From NCBI GenBank assembly GCA_020161965.1, contig JAIUNH010000017.1, forward strand, positions 1 through 17,801: DNA of 17,801 nt, written 5' to 3'. Under the pieces are notes generated by a model. It did no database searches, was not told the origin of the DNA, and was given only the letters and a program-made list of their open reading frames with translations. Below are positions 1 through 6,812 of this stretch, piece after piece (position 1 is the stretch's first letter; each line of letters starts with the position of its first letter). This DNA is from Pseudomonadota bacterium (GTDB lineage: Bacteria > Pseudomonadota > Alphaproteobacteria > CACIAM-22H2). The translations under genes were made by a program, and so were the position numbers.

Positions 1-777
1 GTCGATCTATTCGACGAGATCGGCGACGCCGTTCTCGTCGTTTGCGCCGATCCGGCGCAAGGCGAGATCGTTGCCGATGCCGCGCGCGCCGCGAAGGTGC
101 CGGTCAATGTCGTCGATCGGCCGGCACTCTGCGATTTCCTCTGGCCGTCGATCGTCGATCGCGACCCTGTGACGATCGCGATTTGCACATCGGGTACATC
201 GCCCGTACTCGCGCGCCACCTGCGCACGCGGATCGAACTCGCCGTACCCGTCGCCATCGGTCGTTTGGCGGATTTCGCTGGGCGGTTGCGCGCCCGCGTG
301 GCCCGCGCGATTCCCGATCTTGGTGTACGGCGGTCGTTTTGGGACCGAATTCTAAGCGGGCCTGCCGCCGCCCGTGCGATGGCGGGCGACGAAACCGGGG
401 CGGTTCGCGAACTCGATCATGCACTTTTGGGGGCCGCGTCGCCGCGTGGACGCGTCGGCTTCGTGGCTATGCCTGACGATCCGGACATGTTGACGCTGCG
501 GGCGGTGCGCCTCCTTCAGGATACCGACGTCGTGCTCCATCCGGCCGAAATCGATCGTGGGTTTTTGAACTTGGCGCGGCGCGACGCGGAATGTGCCGTC
601 GCGGCAAGTCCCGCCGTCGCGATCGCGGCAGCGCGATTAGGGCGGCGGGTTGTTTGGCTTGGGGCGGGGCCGGATGTCATCGCGGCTGTTGCTGCCGCCG
701 GGATCGAGACGATCCTTGTCGCGTCTGCCGATCGGGAACATATGCGTTCTGCTTCTTCGCGGCTGACGCAGATATGA
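1..777 (+). CDS. cysG: Siroheme synthase-type precorrin-2 dehydrogenase/ferrochelatase with a vestigial methyltransferase domain, 5' truncated by the window
   Basis: The frame is open from base 1, so the true start lies upstream; 258 residues are visible. The first ~150 match the CysG/Met8 N-terminal module, which oxidises precorrin-2 with NAD+ and inserts iron to give siroheme in the cytoplasm. The segment NVVDRPALCDF keeps the aspartate equivalent to the catalytic Asp of CysG, and TSGTSPVLAR keeps the conserved serine loop. From about residue 151 a second module begins with GRVGFVAMPDDPDMLTLRAV, recognisable as the start of the uroporphyrinogen III methyltransferase domain. However, its glycine-rich GAGPGDP-type loop is replaced by AMPDDPD, and only ~108 residues follow where ~240 are normal. 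The methyltransferase is therefore probably inactive, leaving a dehydrogenase/chelatase enzyme. A strong hairpin follows 47 bases after the stop. The family call is firm; the loss of methyltransferase activity is inferred. Confidence 0.85.
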   Translation, partial: VDLFDEIGDAVLVVCADPAQGEIVADAARAAKVPVNVVDRPALCDFLWPSIVDRDPVTIAICTSGTSPVLARHLRTRIELAVPVAIGRLADFAGRLRARVARAIPDLGVRRSFWDRILSGPAAARAMAGDETGAVRELDHALLGAASPRGRVGFVAMPDDPDMLTLRAVRLLQDTDVVLHPAEIDRGFLNLARRDAECAVAASPAVAIAAARLGRRVVWLGAGPDVIAAVAAAGIETILVASADREHMRSASSRLTQI

Positions 778-824
778 AGCTTTGAGCTTCCTCGTTGCAA
801 TCGCTTGCCGACGTTACAACTGAC

Positions 825-865
825 GGGGTTTCCCGCAGCTCATTGGCGGATCTGCGGGAAACCCC
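825..865 (+). terminator. Perfect 14-bp hairpin in repeat copy A, possible terminator of the cysG-type gene
   Basis: GGGGTTTCCCGCAG (825-838) is exactly complementary to CTGCGGGAAACCCC (852-865), with a 13-base loop. No U-tract follows (ATCTATAACC), so it is not a classical intrinsic terminator. It sits 47 bases past the stop of the upstream gene between convergent genes and could stop transcripts or be a protein-binding element of the repeat. The inner 11 bp of the stem recur unchanged in copy B. Confidence 0.5.
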
Positions 866-958
866 ATCTATAACCGATTGAATTCACAAGCTGTCCGCGT
901 ACCTTGACATGGTAGGGGTCACAGGTTCAATCCCTGTAGCGTCCACCATCCGGACCTC
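828..958 (+). repeat. Hairpin plus tRNA-Val-derived direct repeat, copy A
   Basis: This 131-base block aligns without gaps to 9343-9473 in the same orientation, with about 104 of 131 identical bases by hand count (~79%). It consists of a long hairpin, ~33 less conserved bases, the 3' half of a tRNA-Val(GAC) gene ending in CCA, and ten shared bases (TCCGGACCTC) beyond the tRNA end. It lies between the 3' end of the cysG-type gene and the 3' end of minus-strand uxuA. With copy B it brackets the sugar-acid locus. It could be an attachment-site remnant of an integrative element or a member of a tRNA-derived dispersed repeat family; the window cannot decide between these. Confidence 0.85.
899..948 (+). 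pseudogene. 3' half of a tRNA-Val(GAC) gene, 5' half missing (copy A)
   Basis: From base 899 the sequence follows tRNA positions 27 to 76 exactly. The anticodon stem is GTACC/GGTAG (four pairs, outer G-G mismatch) around loop TTGACAT with anticodon GAC at 906-908. A five-base variable loop GGGTC follows, then a perfect T stem ACAGG/CCTGT around TTCAATC, acceptor strand AGCGTCC, discriminator A and CCA (946-948). The expected 5' half, with acceptor GGACGCT and a D arm, is absent upstream and was not seen elsewhere in the window. The break near the anticodon stem is where tyrosine recombinases commonly split tRNA genes. It cannot fold as a full tRNA. Confidence 0.8.
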
Positions 959-995
959 CTGAATATTCGAAATCGGGATACTGGCCGCGATTGCG

Positions 996-1027
996 GAAAC
1001 GGCGGGCGCCGTAACGCCCACCGTTTC
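996..1027 (-). terminator. Candidate terminator of the minus-strand uxuA operon
   Basis: GAAACGGCGGGCG (996-1008) and CGCCCACCGTTTC (1015-1027) form a 13-bp stem with a 6-base loop. The single imperfect pair becomes a G-U wobble only in the minus-strand transcript, which favours minus-strand use. It starts 22 bases past the uxuA stop. There is no strong U-run, so efficiency is uncertain. Confidence 0.55.
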
Positions 1028-1048
1028 GATGATGCGCCGATCGGTACT

Positions 1049-2092
1049 TTAGTGCGCCGCGCGTTCCGCTTCCTCGATGCCCCGGCACAAGCCCCGCAGA
1101 TAACCGGTCGAGAAGGCGCGGCCGCGATGGCCCCAGGGCGTGTCGGCCGTCATTTGGGGTACGTGATCGTCGATCAGGAATCCGTCGAAGCCGTTGGTCT
1201 TCAGAATGCGCAGAATGCGCACGACGTCGAGATCGCCTTCGTCGATGAAGCATTCGGAGAAATCGGGCACCGAGCCCTTTATGTTCCGCATGTGCAGATA
1301 GAAGGCGCGTTTCTGACGGCTGAATTCGTCGAGCGCTTCGTAGACGGTCTCGCCGCCCATCTGGCCCCAGGTGCCCACGCAGAAGGTGAGGCCGTGATTA
1401 GGGCTGTTGCCGATCTTCATGGCGCGCCGGAAACCGTCGAGGCTGTTCATGATGCGCGCGACACCGCCCAGCGTGGGGACGGGCGGATCGTCGGCGTGCA
1501 GCGACATGCGCACGCCGGCTTCCTCGGCGACCGGTAGAACGCGGGTGATGAAATACTCGAAATTCTCCCACATCTCCGCCGCACCGATCTCGCGGCCATG
1601 GGTGACGGGGGCGTGGCGCGCATCGTCGTAGTTGAAGGCGGTCACGCCTGCGCCGCCGCGCGCGGGCCGCGCGGTCGAGGTGCGCCAGACGAGATTGGGG
1701 CAGAAATGGTAGCCGAGCGTGTTGATGCCGGCGCGGCCGAGATTGCGCAGCGTCTCGCAATAATTTTCGATTTGCGCGTCGCGGCCTTCGGCACCGATCA
1801 GCGCCTTGTCGTAGAAATGATAGGGCACGTTCTCGATCGCTTCGAGCTTCAGCCCGAAATCCTCGATCCGGCGGCGCAGATTCAGCAGATCCATGAAATC
1901 CCATTTGGCCGATTTGTTGAAATCGGCGGGACCATAGGGATAGTGCTTGCCCAGGAACGTGCGCCAGGACGGCGCTTCGAAATCGGGACGATTGATCGTG
2001 ATGCCCGTGACGCCGAGCTGCTTGCAGAACGAAAGATCGTCCGGCGTCACTTCTTTGAATTGCCCGACGGCGACGCGAAAACCTAACGACAT
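1049..2092 (-). CDS. uxuA: D-mannonate dehydratase (UxuA family)
   Basis: The 347-residue protein has the TIM-barrel UxuA pattern. UxuA dehydrates D-mannonate to 2-keto-3-deoxy-D-gluconate in hexuronate breakdown in the cytoplasm, using a divalent metal. Family blocks visible in order are LGYHFCPN (127-133), SLHADDPPVP (197-206), GLTFCVGTWGQM (234-245), FYLHMRNIKG (264-273) and LIDDHVP (306-312). H199, C238, H267 and D309 fall where the Cys/His/His/Asp metal set of UxuA is expected. The start at 2092 has a GGGAGA ribosome site. It lies 21 bases after the stop of the IclR-SMP-30 gene, so the two are probably one transcript. The length suits the shorter UxuA branch. UxuA-like proteins occur in other acid-sugar loci, so the exact substrate may be a related aldonate. 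Confidence 0.85.
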   Translation of the reverse strand: MSLGFRVAVGQFKEVTPDDLSFCKQLGVTGITINRPDFEAPSWRTFLGKHYPYGPADFNKSAKWDFMDLLNLRRRIEDFGLKLEAIENVPYHFYDKALIGAEGRDAQIENYCETLRNLGRAGINTLGYHFCPNLVWRTSTARPARGGAGVTAFNYDDARHAPVTHGREIGAAEMWENFEYFITRVLPVAEEAGVRMSLHADDPPVPTLGGVARIMNSLDGFRRAMKIGNSPNHGLTFCVGTWGQMGGETVYEALDEFSRQKRAFYLHMRNIKGSVPDFSECFIDEGDLDVVRILRILKTNGFDGFLIDDHVPQMTADTPWGHRGRAFSTGYLRGLCRGIEEAERAAH

Positions 2093-2113
2093 CGTTTTCT
2101 CCCTATTGCCCTT

Positions 2114-3817
2114 CTATCCGGCGAATCGATTGGGGGGACGGCCGCGCACACCGGCGCGGATGGCGAACACGCTGCCGGTTAGCGGGGCGCGTTCGATTTG
2201 GGTGGCCGACATGCGAATACGGGCGGAGGTGACGTAAAGCGTGCCGAGATCGTCGCCGCCGAAGGCGACGCTGGCGGGCTTCAAGGCGGGCACATGGATG
2301 CGCGTGACGATTTTACCGTCGGGCGCAATGCGCAGGACCTCGCCGTCGTCCCACATCGGCGTCCAGATATGATCTTCGAGGTCGATGGCGAGCCCGCCGG
2401 GCGCACCACCGTCTTCGGGAAGCTGCGTGAGAATCTCGGGCGTGCCGATGGCGCCGGTCGCGGAATCGTACGGATAGACGAGCACCCGATTGCGGATCGC
2501 ATCGGTCAGATACATCCGGTTATCGGCGAGATTCCAATCGGGTCCGTTGCAGATCGTCAATCCCGTTTCGACCGTCACGAGCTTCAGATCGGGATCGAGG
2601 CGATAGAGCGCGCCTTTGCCCGGTTCGCGCTGCATGCTCATCGAGCTGAACCAGAACCGGCCTCGGCTGTCGCATTTACCGTCGTTGAGGCGATTGGGCG
2701 GCTTGTCGGCTTCCGGGTGGACAATCGGCGTCACCTCGGCCCTGTCGGAAACGAAAGCGAGACCGGTCTGCATCGCCGCGACGAGGCCGCCTTTTTCGCG
2801 CGGCACGATCGAGCCGACGAGGCTTGGCATCAATGTCGTCGTATCGATGCCGGTTTTCGGATCGCCCGAATGGATCGCGGGCGCCAGAATATCGACCCAC
2901 AGCAAGCGCCGCGCGCGCGTATCCCACACCGGCGAATCGCCGATGAAGGTTGTACCCGGGAAGGCGCAGGAAACGCGCGGATCGGCGGGTTTGTCGATCG
3001 CGGCGCGCTCGACGCTGCCCGCATCGCCCAACCGGCGCAGCGACATCGTGATGCGGTTGGCGGCGGCGATCAGCTCGGGCGCCAATTCATGGCAGCGCGC
3101 CACACTCATCCGATCGGCGGGACCGGTCAGGCCGATCGCGGCGATCGCTTGGTTGCGATGGTCGAGGATCGCGGCGGCGACGCAGCGCCGCCCGACTTCC
3201 AATTCCTCGTCGTCGATCGCGTATTGACGCTCGCGCGTCAAGGCAAGCTCGTTCTGCAACGCGGGCAGATCGGTGATCGTGCGCGGCGTATAGGCGGTCA
3301 TCGCGTTGGCGCCGACCAGGCGCTTCAGCTCGGCCGCATCGAGACAGGCGAGGATCGCCTTGCCCATCGCCGTGCAATAGGCAGGGTGGCGGCGGCCCTT
3401 CATGTAATAGAGGCGGATCTCGTCGAAGGAATCACGTTCGTCGACATAGACGATCTGGAAACCTTCGATCGCGGCGATCTGCGCGTTGTCGCCGGTCAGC
3501 TTGCGCAGGCGATCGAGTTCGCGCGCGAAGGCGCCGGAGAAATCGATGCGCTCCCAGATTTTGCCGGCAAGGTCGATCAGCCGCATGCCCAGCCAATAGG
3601 TGCGCTGGTCGGGGTCGTAGCGCACGAGACCGGATTCGGTCAGCGCGCTCAGCATCCGATGCAGCGTCGCGCGCGGCAGGCCGCACGGCTCGATCAGATC
3701 TTTGAACGCGATCGGACGATCCGAACGCGCGATCACGTCGAACACCGACAACGCCTTCAAGGCCGTGCCGGCATAGGGCGTTCCTGGCTTCCCGCTGGTG
3801 GGGTCGTTTTGCGTCAT
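2114..3817 (-). CDS. IclR-family transcriptional regulator fused to an SMP-30/gluconolactonase domain
   Basis: One uninterrupted 567-residue frame holds two complete modules. Residues ~15-75 are an IclR winged helix-turn-helix (ALKALSVFDVIA, then GLPRATLHRMLSALTESGLV). Residues ~85-262 are the IclR effector domain, including the YCTAMGKAILA block. After a linker (~265-280), residues ~281-567 form a six-bladed SMP-30 lactonase propeller with PVWDTRARRLLWVDI, NRLNDGKCDSRGRFW, CNGPDW and GGLAIDLEDHIW. Of the expected metal ligands, N425 and D479 are present, but the usual glutamate of GESPVW is aspartate (GDSPVW, D295). The start at 3817 follows GGAG with good spacing. It diverges from the ABC operon across an AT-rich spacer with tandem palindromes and precedes uxuA. 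It may sense and hydrolyse the same lactone; catalytic activity is unproven. Two separate genes are ruled out by the continuous frame. Confidence 0.88.
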   Translation of the reverse strand: MTQNDPTSGKPGTPYAGTALKALSVFDVIARSDRPIAFKDLIEPCGLPRATLHRMLSALTESGLVRYDPDQRTYWLGMRLIDLAGKIWERIDFSGAFARELDRLRKLTGDNAQIAAIEGFQIVYVDERDSFDEIRLYYMKGRRHPAYCTAMGKAILACLDAAELKRLVGANAMTAYTPRTITDLPALQNELALTRERQYAIDDEELEVGRRCVAAAILDHRNQAIAAIGLTGPADRMSVARCHELAPELIAAANRITMSLRRLGDAGSVERAAIDKPADPRVSCAFPGTTFIGDSPVWDTRARRLLWVDILAPAIHSGDPKTGIDTTTLMPSLVGSIVPREKGGLVAAMQTGLAFVSDRAEVTPIVHPEADKPPNRLNDGKCDSRGRFWFSSMSMQREPGKGALYRLDPDLKLVTVETGLTICNGPDWNLADNRMYLTDAIRNRVLVYPYDSATGAIGTPEILTQLPEDGGAPGGLAIDLEDHIWTPMWDDGEVLRIAPDGKIVTRIHVPALKPASVAFGGDDLGTLYVTSARIRMSATQIERAPLTGSVFAIRAGVRGRPPNRFAG

Positions 3818-3865
3818 AGCGTCTCCGCGCCGCGAATCGCTGCGGCTAGTGGGGGAACGGAACGC

Positions 3866-3894
3866 TTGACTTTCGCCTTGCATGGAGCAACATT
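3866..3894 (+). promoter_or_regulatory. Weak candidate promoter for the ABC transporter operon
   Basis: TTGACT (3866-3871) and AACATT (3889-3894) are separated by 17 bases. The -35 element is good, the -10 poor. The tandem palindromes lie just downstream, where a bound repressor would block initiation. This is a sequence-only guess. Confidence 0.25.
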
Positions 3895-3900
3895 CGCATA

Positions 3901-3936
3901 TCTCAATTAATGAAACAAGTATCTCATTATTTGAGA
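3901..3936. promoter_or_regulatory. Tandem operator-like palindromes in the divergent spacer, probable IclR-type sites
   Basis: TCTCATTATTTGAGA (3922-3936) has perfect 5-bp arms around a 5-base spacer. TCTCAATTAATGAAA (3901-3915) has the same layout with one arm mismatch. The starts are 21 bp apart, two helical turns, and both are preceded by TA. They sit in an AT-rich island in an otherwise GC-rich 148-base spacer between the IclR-SMP-30 gene and the ABC operon. IclR proteins bind such short palindromes as dimer pairs; assignment to this regulator is inferred from position. Confidence 0.6.
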
Positions 3937-3965
3937 CATAAGGGAAGAGGGAGGAATTTCGAGAG

Positions 3966-4871
3966 ATGCGGGCGTGGTTTCAACGCCGACGGAAGGGCGC
4001 TTCGCGGGCGGATGCGGATGCATTCGCGCTGCGTTTGGTGGCGCCCGCTCTGTTGATCGAATTTCTGTTCGTCTTCGTGCCGCTGGCGGTGGGGCTCTAT
4101 TACAGCTTCCACTCGGTGCGGTTCTTCCAGGTCGGCCGGTTCGTCGGCTTCGACAATTATCTGTCGGTGCTGACCTCGCCTGCGGTGTTGAACAGCTTCG
4201 CGGTGACGGCCGTCTTCGCCTTCGGCTCGTTGATCCTGACCTTCGTCGTCGGCTTCGCGCTGGCGCTACATCTCGAACGCGACGGTCGCGTCGCGGTGTT
4301 CATGCGCGCGGTCGTGCTCGTGCCCTACGTCATCTCGATGCTCGTGGGCTCACTGCTGCTCAAATGGGTCCTGTCACAGGATTCGGGCGTGCCGCAGACC
4401 GTGCTCGGGCCGCTGGGCATCGCCGATTTCAGCGTTTTCGCGGACTCGTCGTCGGCGATGGCCGCACTCATCTACAACGCCGTGTGGCGCGACGCGGCCT
4501 TCGCGATGATCATGCTGCTCGCGGGCCTCAAAAGCATTCCGCTGGAGCTTTACGCCGCCGCGCGCGTCGATGGGGCAAGCCCCTGGTATCGCTTTCGCCG
4601 GTTGACGCTGCCGCTGCTCAAGACGCCGATGCTGATCACGCTCGTGCGCCTGCTGATGCATTTCGTCAATTCGCTGACGTTCCAGCTGATCCTGACCGGC
4701 GGCGGGCCGGTCAATAAAACCGAGACGGTGGCCTTGCGCACGTTCCGGCTCGGCTTCGAGGATTACGCGCTGGGCCGCGCCAACGCGCTGTCCTTCGTCG
4801 TGTTCCTGATCAATGTCTGCATGATCGTGCTGCTGGTGAAGCTGTTCAAACCGACGGAGAAGTTGCGGTGA
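3966..4871 (+). CDS. ABC sugar transporter permease, MalF/UgpA type
   Basis: This 301-residue inner-membrane protein begins with a basic N-terminus and a first hydrophobic segment (~24-48), followed by about five more membrane spans. The cytoplasmic EAA loop that docks on the ATPase is visible at ~195-216 (LYAAARVDGASPWYRFRRL, then TLPLL). It belongs to the carbohydrate uptake (CUT1-like) permease family and forms one half of the membrane channel. The start at 3966 has a GGGAGG site 11 bases upstream. Its stop overlaps the next gene's GTG start in GTGA, implying translational coupling. It is the first gene of the operon downstream of the tandem palindromes. Neighbouring dehydratases and lactonase suggest the solute is an acidic sugar or aldonate. 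Confidence 0.9.
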   Translation: MRAWFQRRRKGASRADADAFALRLVAPALLIEFLFVFVPLAVGLYYSFHSVRFFQVGRFVGFDNYLSVLTSPAVLNSFAVTAVFAFGSLILTFVVGFALALHLERDGRVAVFMRAVVLVPYVISMLVGSLLLKWVLSQDSGVPQTVLGPLGIADFSVFADSSSAMAALIYNAVWRDAAFAMIMLLAGLKSIPLELYAAARVDGASPWYRFRRLTLPLLKTPMLITLVRLLMHFVNSLTFQLILTGGGPVNKTETVALRTFRLGFEDYALGRANALSFVVFLINVCMIVLLVKLFKPTEKLR

Positions 4872-5704
4872 GCTACGTCCGCGTCATCCGCCTGCGCAAG
4901 ATCGGCGATTTCCTGCTGAACGCGATCATCGTGCTGTTCGCGCTCGCCCCTTTGCTGTGGGGGTTGAGCTCGTCGCTCAAACCCGCCAACCGCATCCTGC
5001 AAGTGCCGCCCGAGTTGATTCCGTCGGAAGTCACGTTCGCGCACTATGAAACGCTGATCGAAAATCAGCTGTTCCACTATATGGCGAACAGCGCGATCGT
5101 TTCGGCGGCGACGGTGGCGCTGTGTCTGGCGGTGGGCGCCTTCGCTGGCTACGCGCTCTCGCGCTTCGCCTTTCCGGGCCGCAATCTGGTGATGCTCGCG
5201 GTCGTGACGGTGATGTCGATCCCGATCGCGTCGCTGTTGGTGCCCACCTATACGCTGATCGCCAATCTAGGCCTGCTCGACACGCGCACGGGCTTGGTCC
5301 TGCTCTACACCGCCTACGAATTGCCGATCGTGATTTGGATCATGTTCGGCTATTTCAACACGATCCCGCGCCAGCTTGAAAACGCCGCGATGATCGACGG
5401 TTATAGCCGGTTCGATGCGTTGCGCCGCGTGATCCTGCCATTGGCGGGGCCGGGCCTGATCGCATCGGGCCTGTTCGTGCTGACGGCGGCGTGGAACGAC
5501 TTCGTCGTCGCGGTGGTGATGACGTCGGCCGAAGCCGTCAGGCCGCTGCCGGTCGCCGTCTATTTCTATCTCGGCTTCTTCGGTCGCGAATGGGGGCCGC
5601 TGCTCGCGGCCTCGATGGTGTCGATCGCGCCGATCATCCTGATCTTCGTGATTTTCCAAAAATACTTCGTCTCCGGCGTGACCGGCGGCAGCGTCAAGGG
5701 TTGA
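4868..5704 (+). CDS. ABC sugar transporter permease, MalG/UgpE type
   Basis: This 278-residue inner-membrane protein is the partner of the preceding permease. It has an N-terminal span (~15-36), the typical extracytoplasmic loop with SLKPANRILQVPPELIP, and four to five further spans. The EAA loop lies at ~171-192 (ENAAMIDGYSRFDALRRVIL, then PL), and the C-terminus is the usual short basic tail after FQKYFVSGVTGG. The GTG start at 4868 overlaps the previous stop by four bases, so translation is probably coupled and no separate ribosome site is needed. Together the two permeases form the channel energised by the ATPase that starts 9 bases downstream. Confidence 0.9.
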   Translation: MSYVRVIRLRKIGDFLLNAIIVLFALAPLLWGLSSSLKPANRILQVPPELIPSEVTFAHYETLIENQLFHYMANSAIVSAATVALCLAVGAFAGYALSRFAFPGRNLVMLAVVTVMSIPIASLLVPTYTLIANLGLLDTRTGLVLLYTAYELPIVIWIMFGYFNTIPRQLENAAMIDGYSRFDALRRVILPLAGPGLIASGLFVLTAAWNDFVVAVVMTSAEAVRPLPVAVYFYLGFFGREWGPLLAASMVSIAPIILIFVIFQKYFVSGVTGGSVKG

Positions 5705-5712
5705 GGGGTAAG

Positions 5713-6807
5713 ATGACCGACGTACGATTCTCGCGTGTCCGGAAGGCGTTCGGGCCGGTTGCGGCATTGGCCGGGCTCGATCTCGAAATCCGGTCGGGCG
5801 AGTTCGTCTCGCTGCTGGGGCCCTCGGGTTCGGGCAAGTCGACGACGCTCAATCTTCTTGCCGGCCTGCTCGACGCGGATTCGGGCGACATCACCATTGG
5901 GGGTGCACGGGTTAACGACCTATCGCCCGACAAGCGCGACATCGCGATGGTGTTCCAGAACTACGCGCTCTATCCGCATATGACGGTGTTCGAAAATCTG
6001 GCCTTCCCGTTGCGCGCGCGCGGCCGGGCGTTCGACGAAACGCAGATCAAAACGAAGGTCGAGGCGGCGGCCGAAAGCCTGGGCGTGGCGGCCTTGCTTG
6101 CGCGCTATCCCAAGGAACTTTCGGGCGGCCAGCAGCAGCGCATCGCGTTGGGCCGCGCGATGGTGCGCGATCCGAAGGTGTTCCTGCTCGACGAACCGCT
6201 GTCGAATCTCGACGCGCGTTTGCGCATCCGTATGCGGCGCGACATCAAGGCGCTGCACGACCGGATCAAATCGACGATCGTCTACGTGACTCACGATCAG
6301 GCCGAAGCGCTGACCATGTCCACGCGCATCGCCGTATTCGATCAGGGCCATTTGCAGCAATACGGCACGCCCAACCAGATCTATCACCGCCCCGCGAACA
6401 TGTTCGTCGCCAATTTCGTCGGCGAACGCGAAATCAATTTCGTGAATGGCGCGATCGCGGCCAAGGACGGCAAGGCGAACTTCGTCGCCGATGGATTGAC
6501 GCTGAATCTGGCCGACGAAAAGCGTTGGCGGAATCTGCGCGCCGGCAAGGCCGTGCTGGGTATCCGCACCGAAGCGATCAAAGCGACGCGCGACGATACG
6601 GGCGTGTCCGCAATCGTCGAGCAGGTCGAACTCGTCGGCCCCGAATTGGTCGTCTACGCGGCTGTCCGTTCAGCGCAGCTTTCCTGCCGCGCCGATCTCA
6701 ACGCCGATCTCAAGCCGGGCGACAAAGTTCGCCTTACCTTCGATCCGGCACATTTCCACTTTTTCGAACCGGATGGCGGTGTATCGCTGGCCGGGATTGA
6801 GGCGTGA
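5713..6807 (+). CDS. ABC sugar transporter ATPase, MalK/UgpC type
   Basis: This 364-residue cytoplasmic ATPase couples ATP hydrolysis to the two upstream permeases. All nucleotide-binding elements are intact: Walker A GPSGSGKST (36-44), Q-loop VFQNYALYPHMT (Q82), signature LSGGQQQR (136-143), Walker B VFLLDEP (156-162), D-loop SNLDARLR and switch histidine H194 in VTHDQAEA. After ~residue 235 a TOBE-type regulatory domain of ~125 residues follows, the length expected of the MalK group. The start at 5713 (GAGGGGTAAG upstream) is preferred because the in-frame upstream extension overlaps the permease gene in another frame. The end lies 5 bases before the ATG of the enolase-family gene. Confidence 0.92.
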   Translation: MTDVRFSRVRKAFGPVAALAGLDLEIRSGEFVSLLGPSGSGKSTTLNLLAGLLDADSGDITIGGARVNDLSPDKRDIAMVFQNYALYPHMTVFENLAFPLRARGRAFDETQIKTKVEAAAESLGVAALLARYPKELSGGQQQRIALGRAMVRDPKVFLLDEPLSNLDARLRIRMRRDIKALHDRIKSTIVYVTHDQAEALTMSTRIAVFDQGHLQQYGTPNQIYHRPANMFVANFVGEREINFVNGAIAAKDGKANFVADGLTLNLADEKRWRNLRAGKAVLGIRTEAIKATRDDTGVSAIVEQVELVGPELVVYAAVRSAQLSCRADLNADLKPGDKVRLTFDPAHFHFFEPDGGVSLAGIEA

Positions 6808-6812
6808 CCACG

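Noticed and set aside
899..948. tmRNA 3' acceptor piece (alphaproteobacteria have two-piece tmRNA)
   Set aside because: A proper anticodon stem-loop with GAC and a five-base variable loop precede the T arm, which fits tRNA-Val and not tmRNA.
865..950. Complete functional tRNA-Val gene
   Set aside because: Only positions 27-76 are present. No D arm or 5' acceptor strand complementary to AGCGTCC precedes it, so it is a 3' fragment.
2198..3910. 570-codon plus-strand open frame opposite the IclR-SMP-30 gene
   Set aside because: Antisense shadow with repetitive Arg/Asp/Gly composition; the minus-strand reading has two clear domains.
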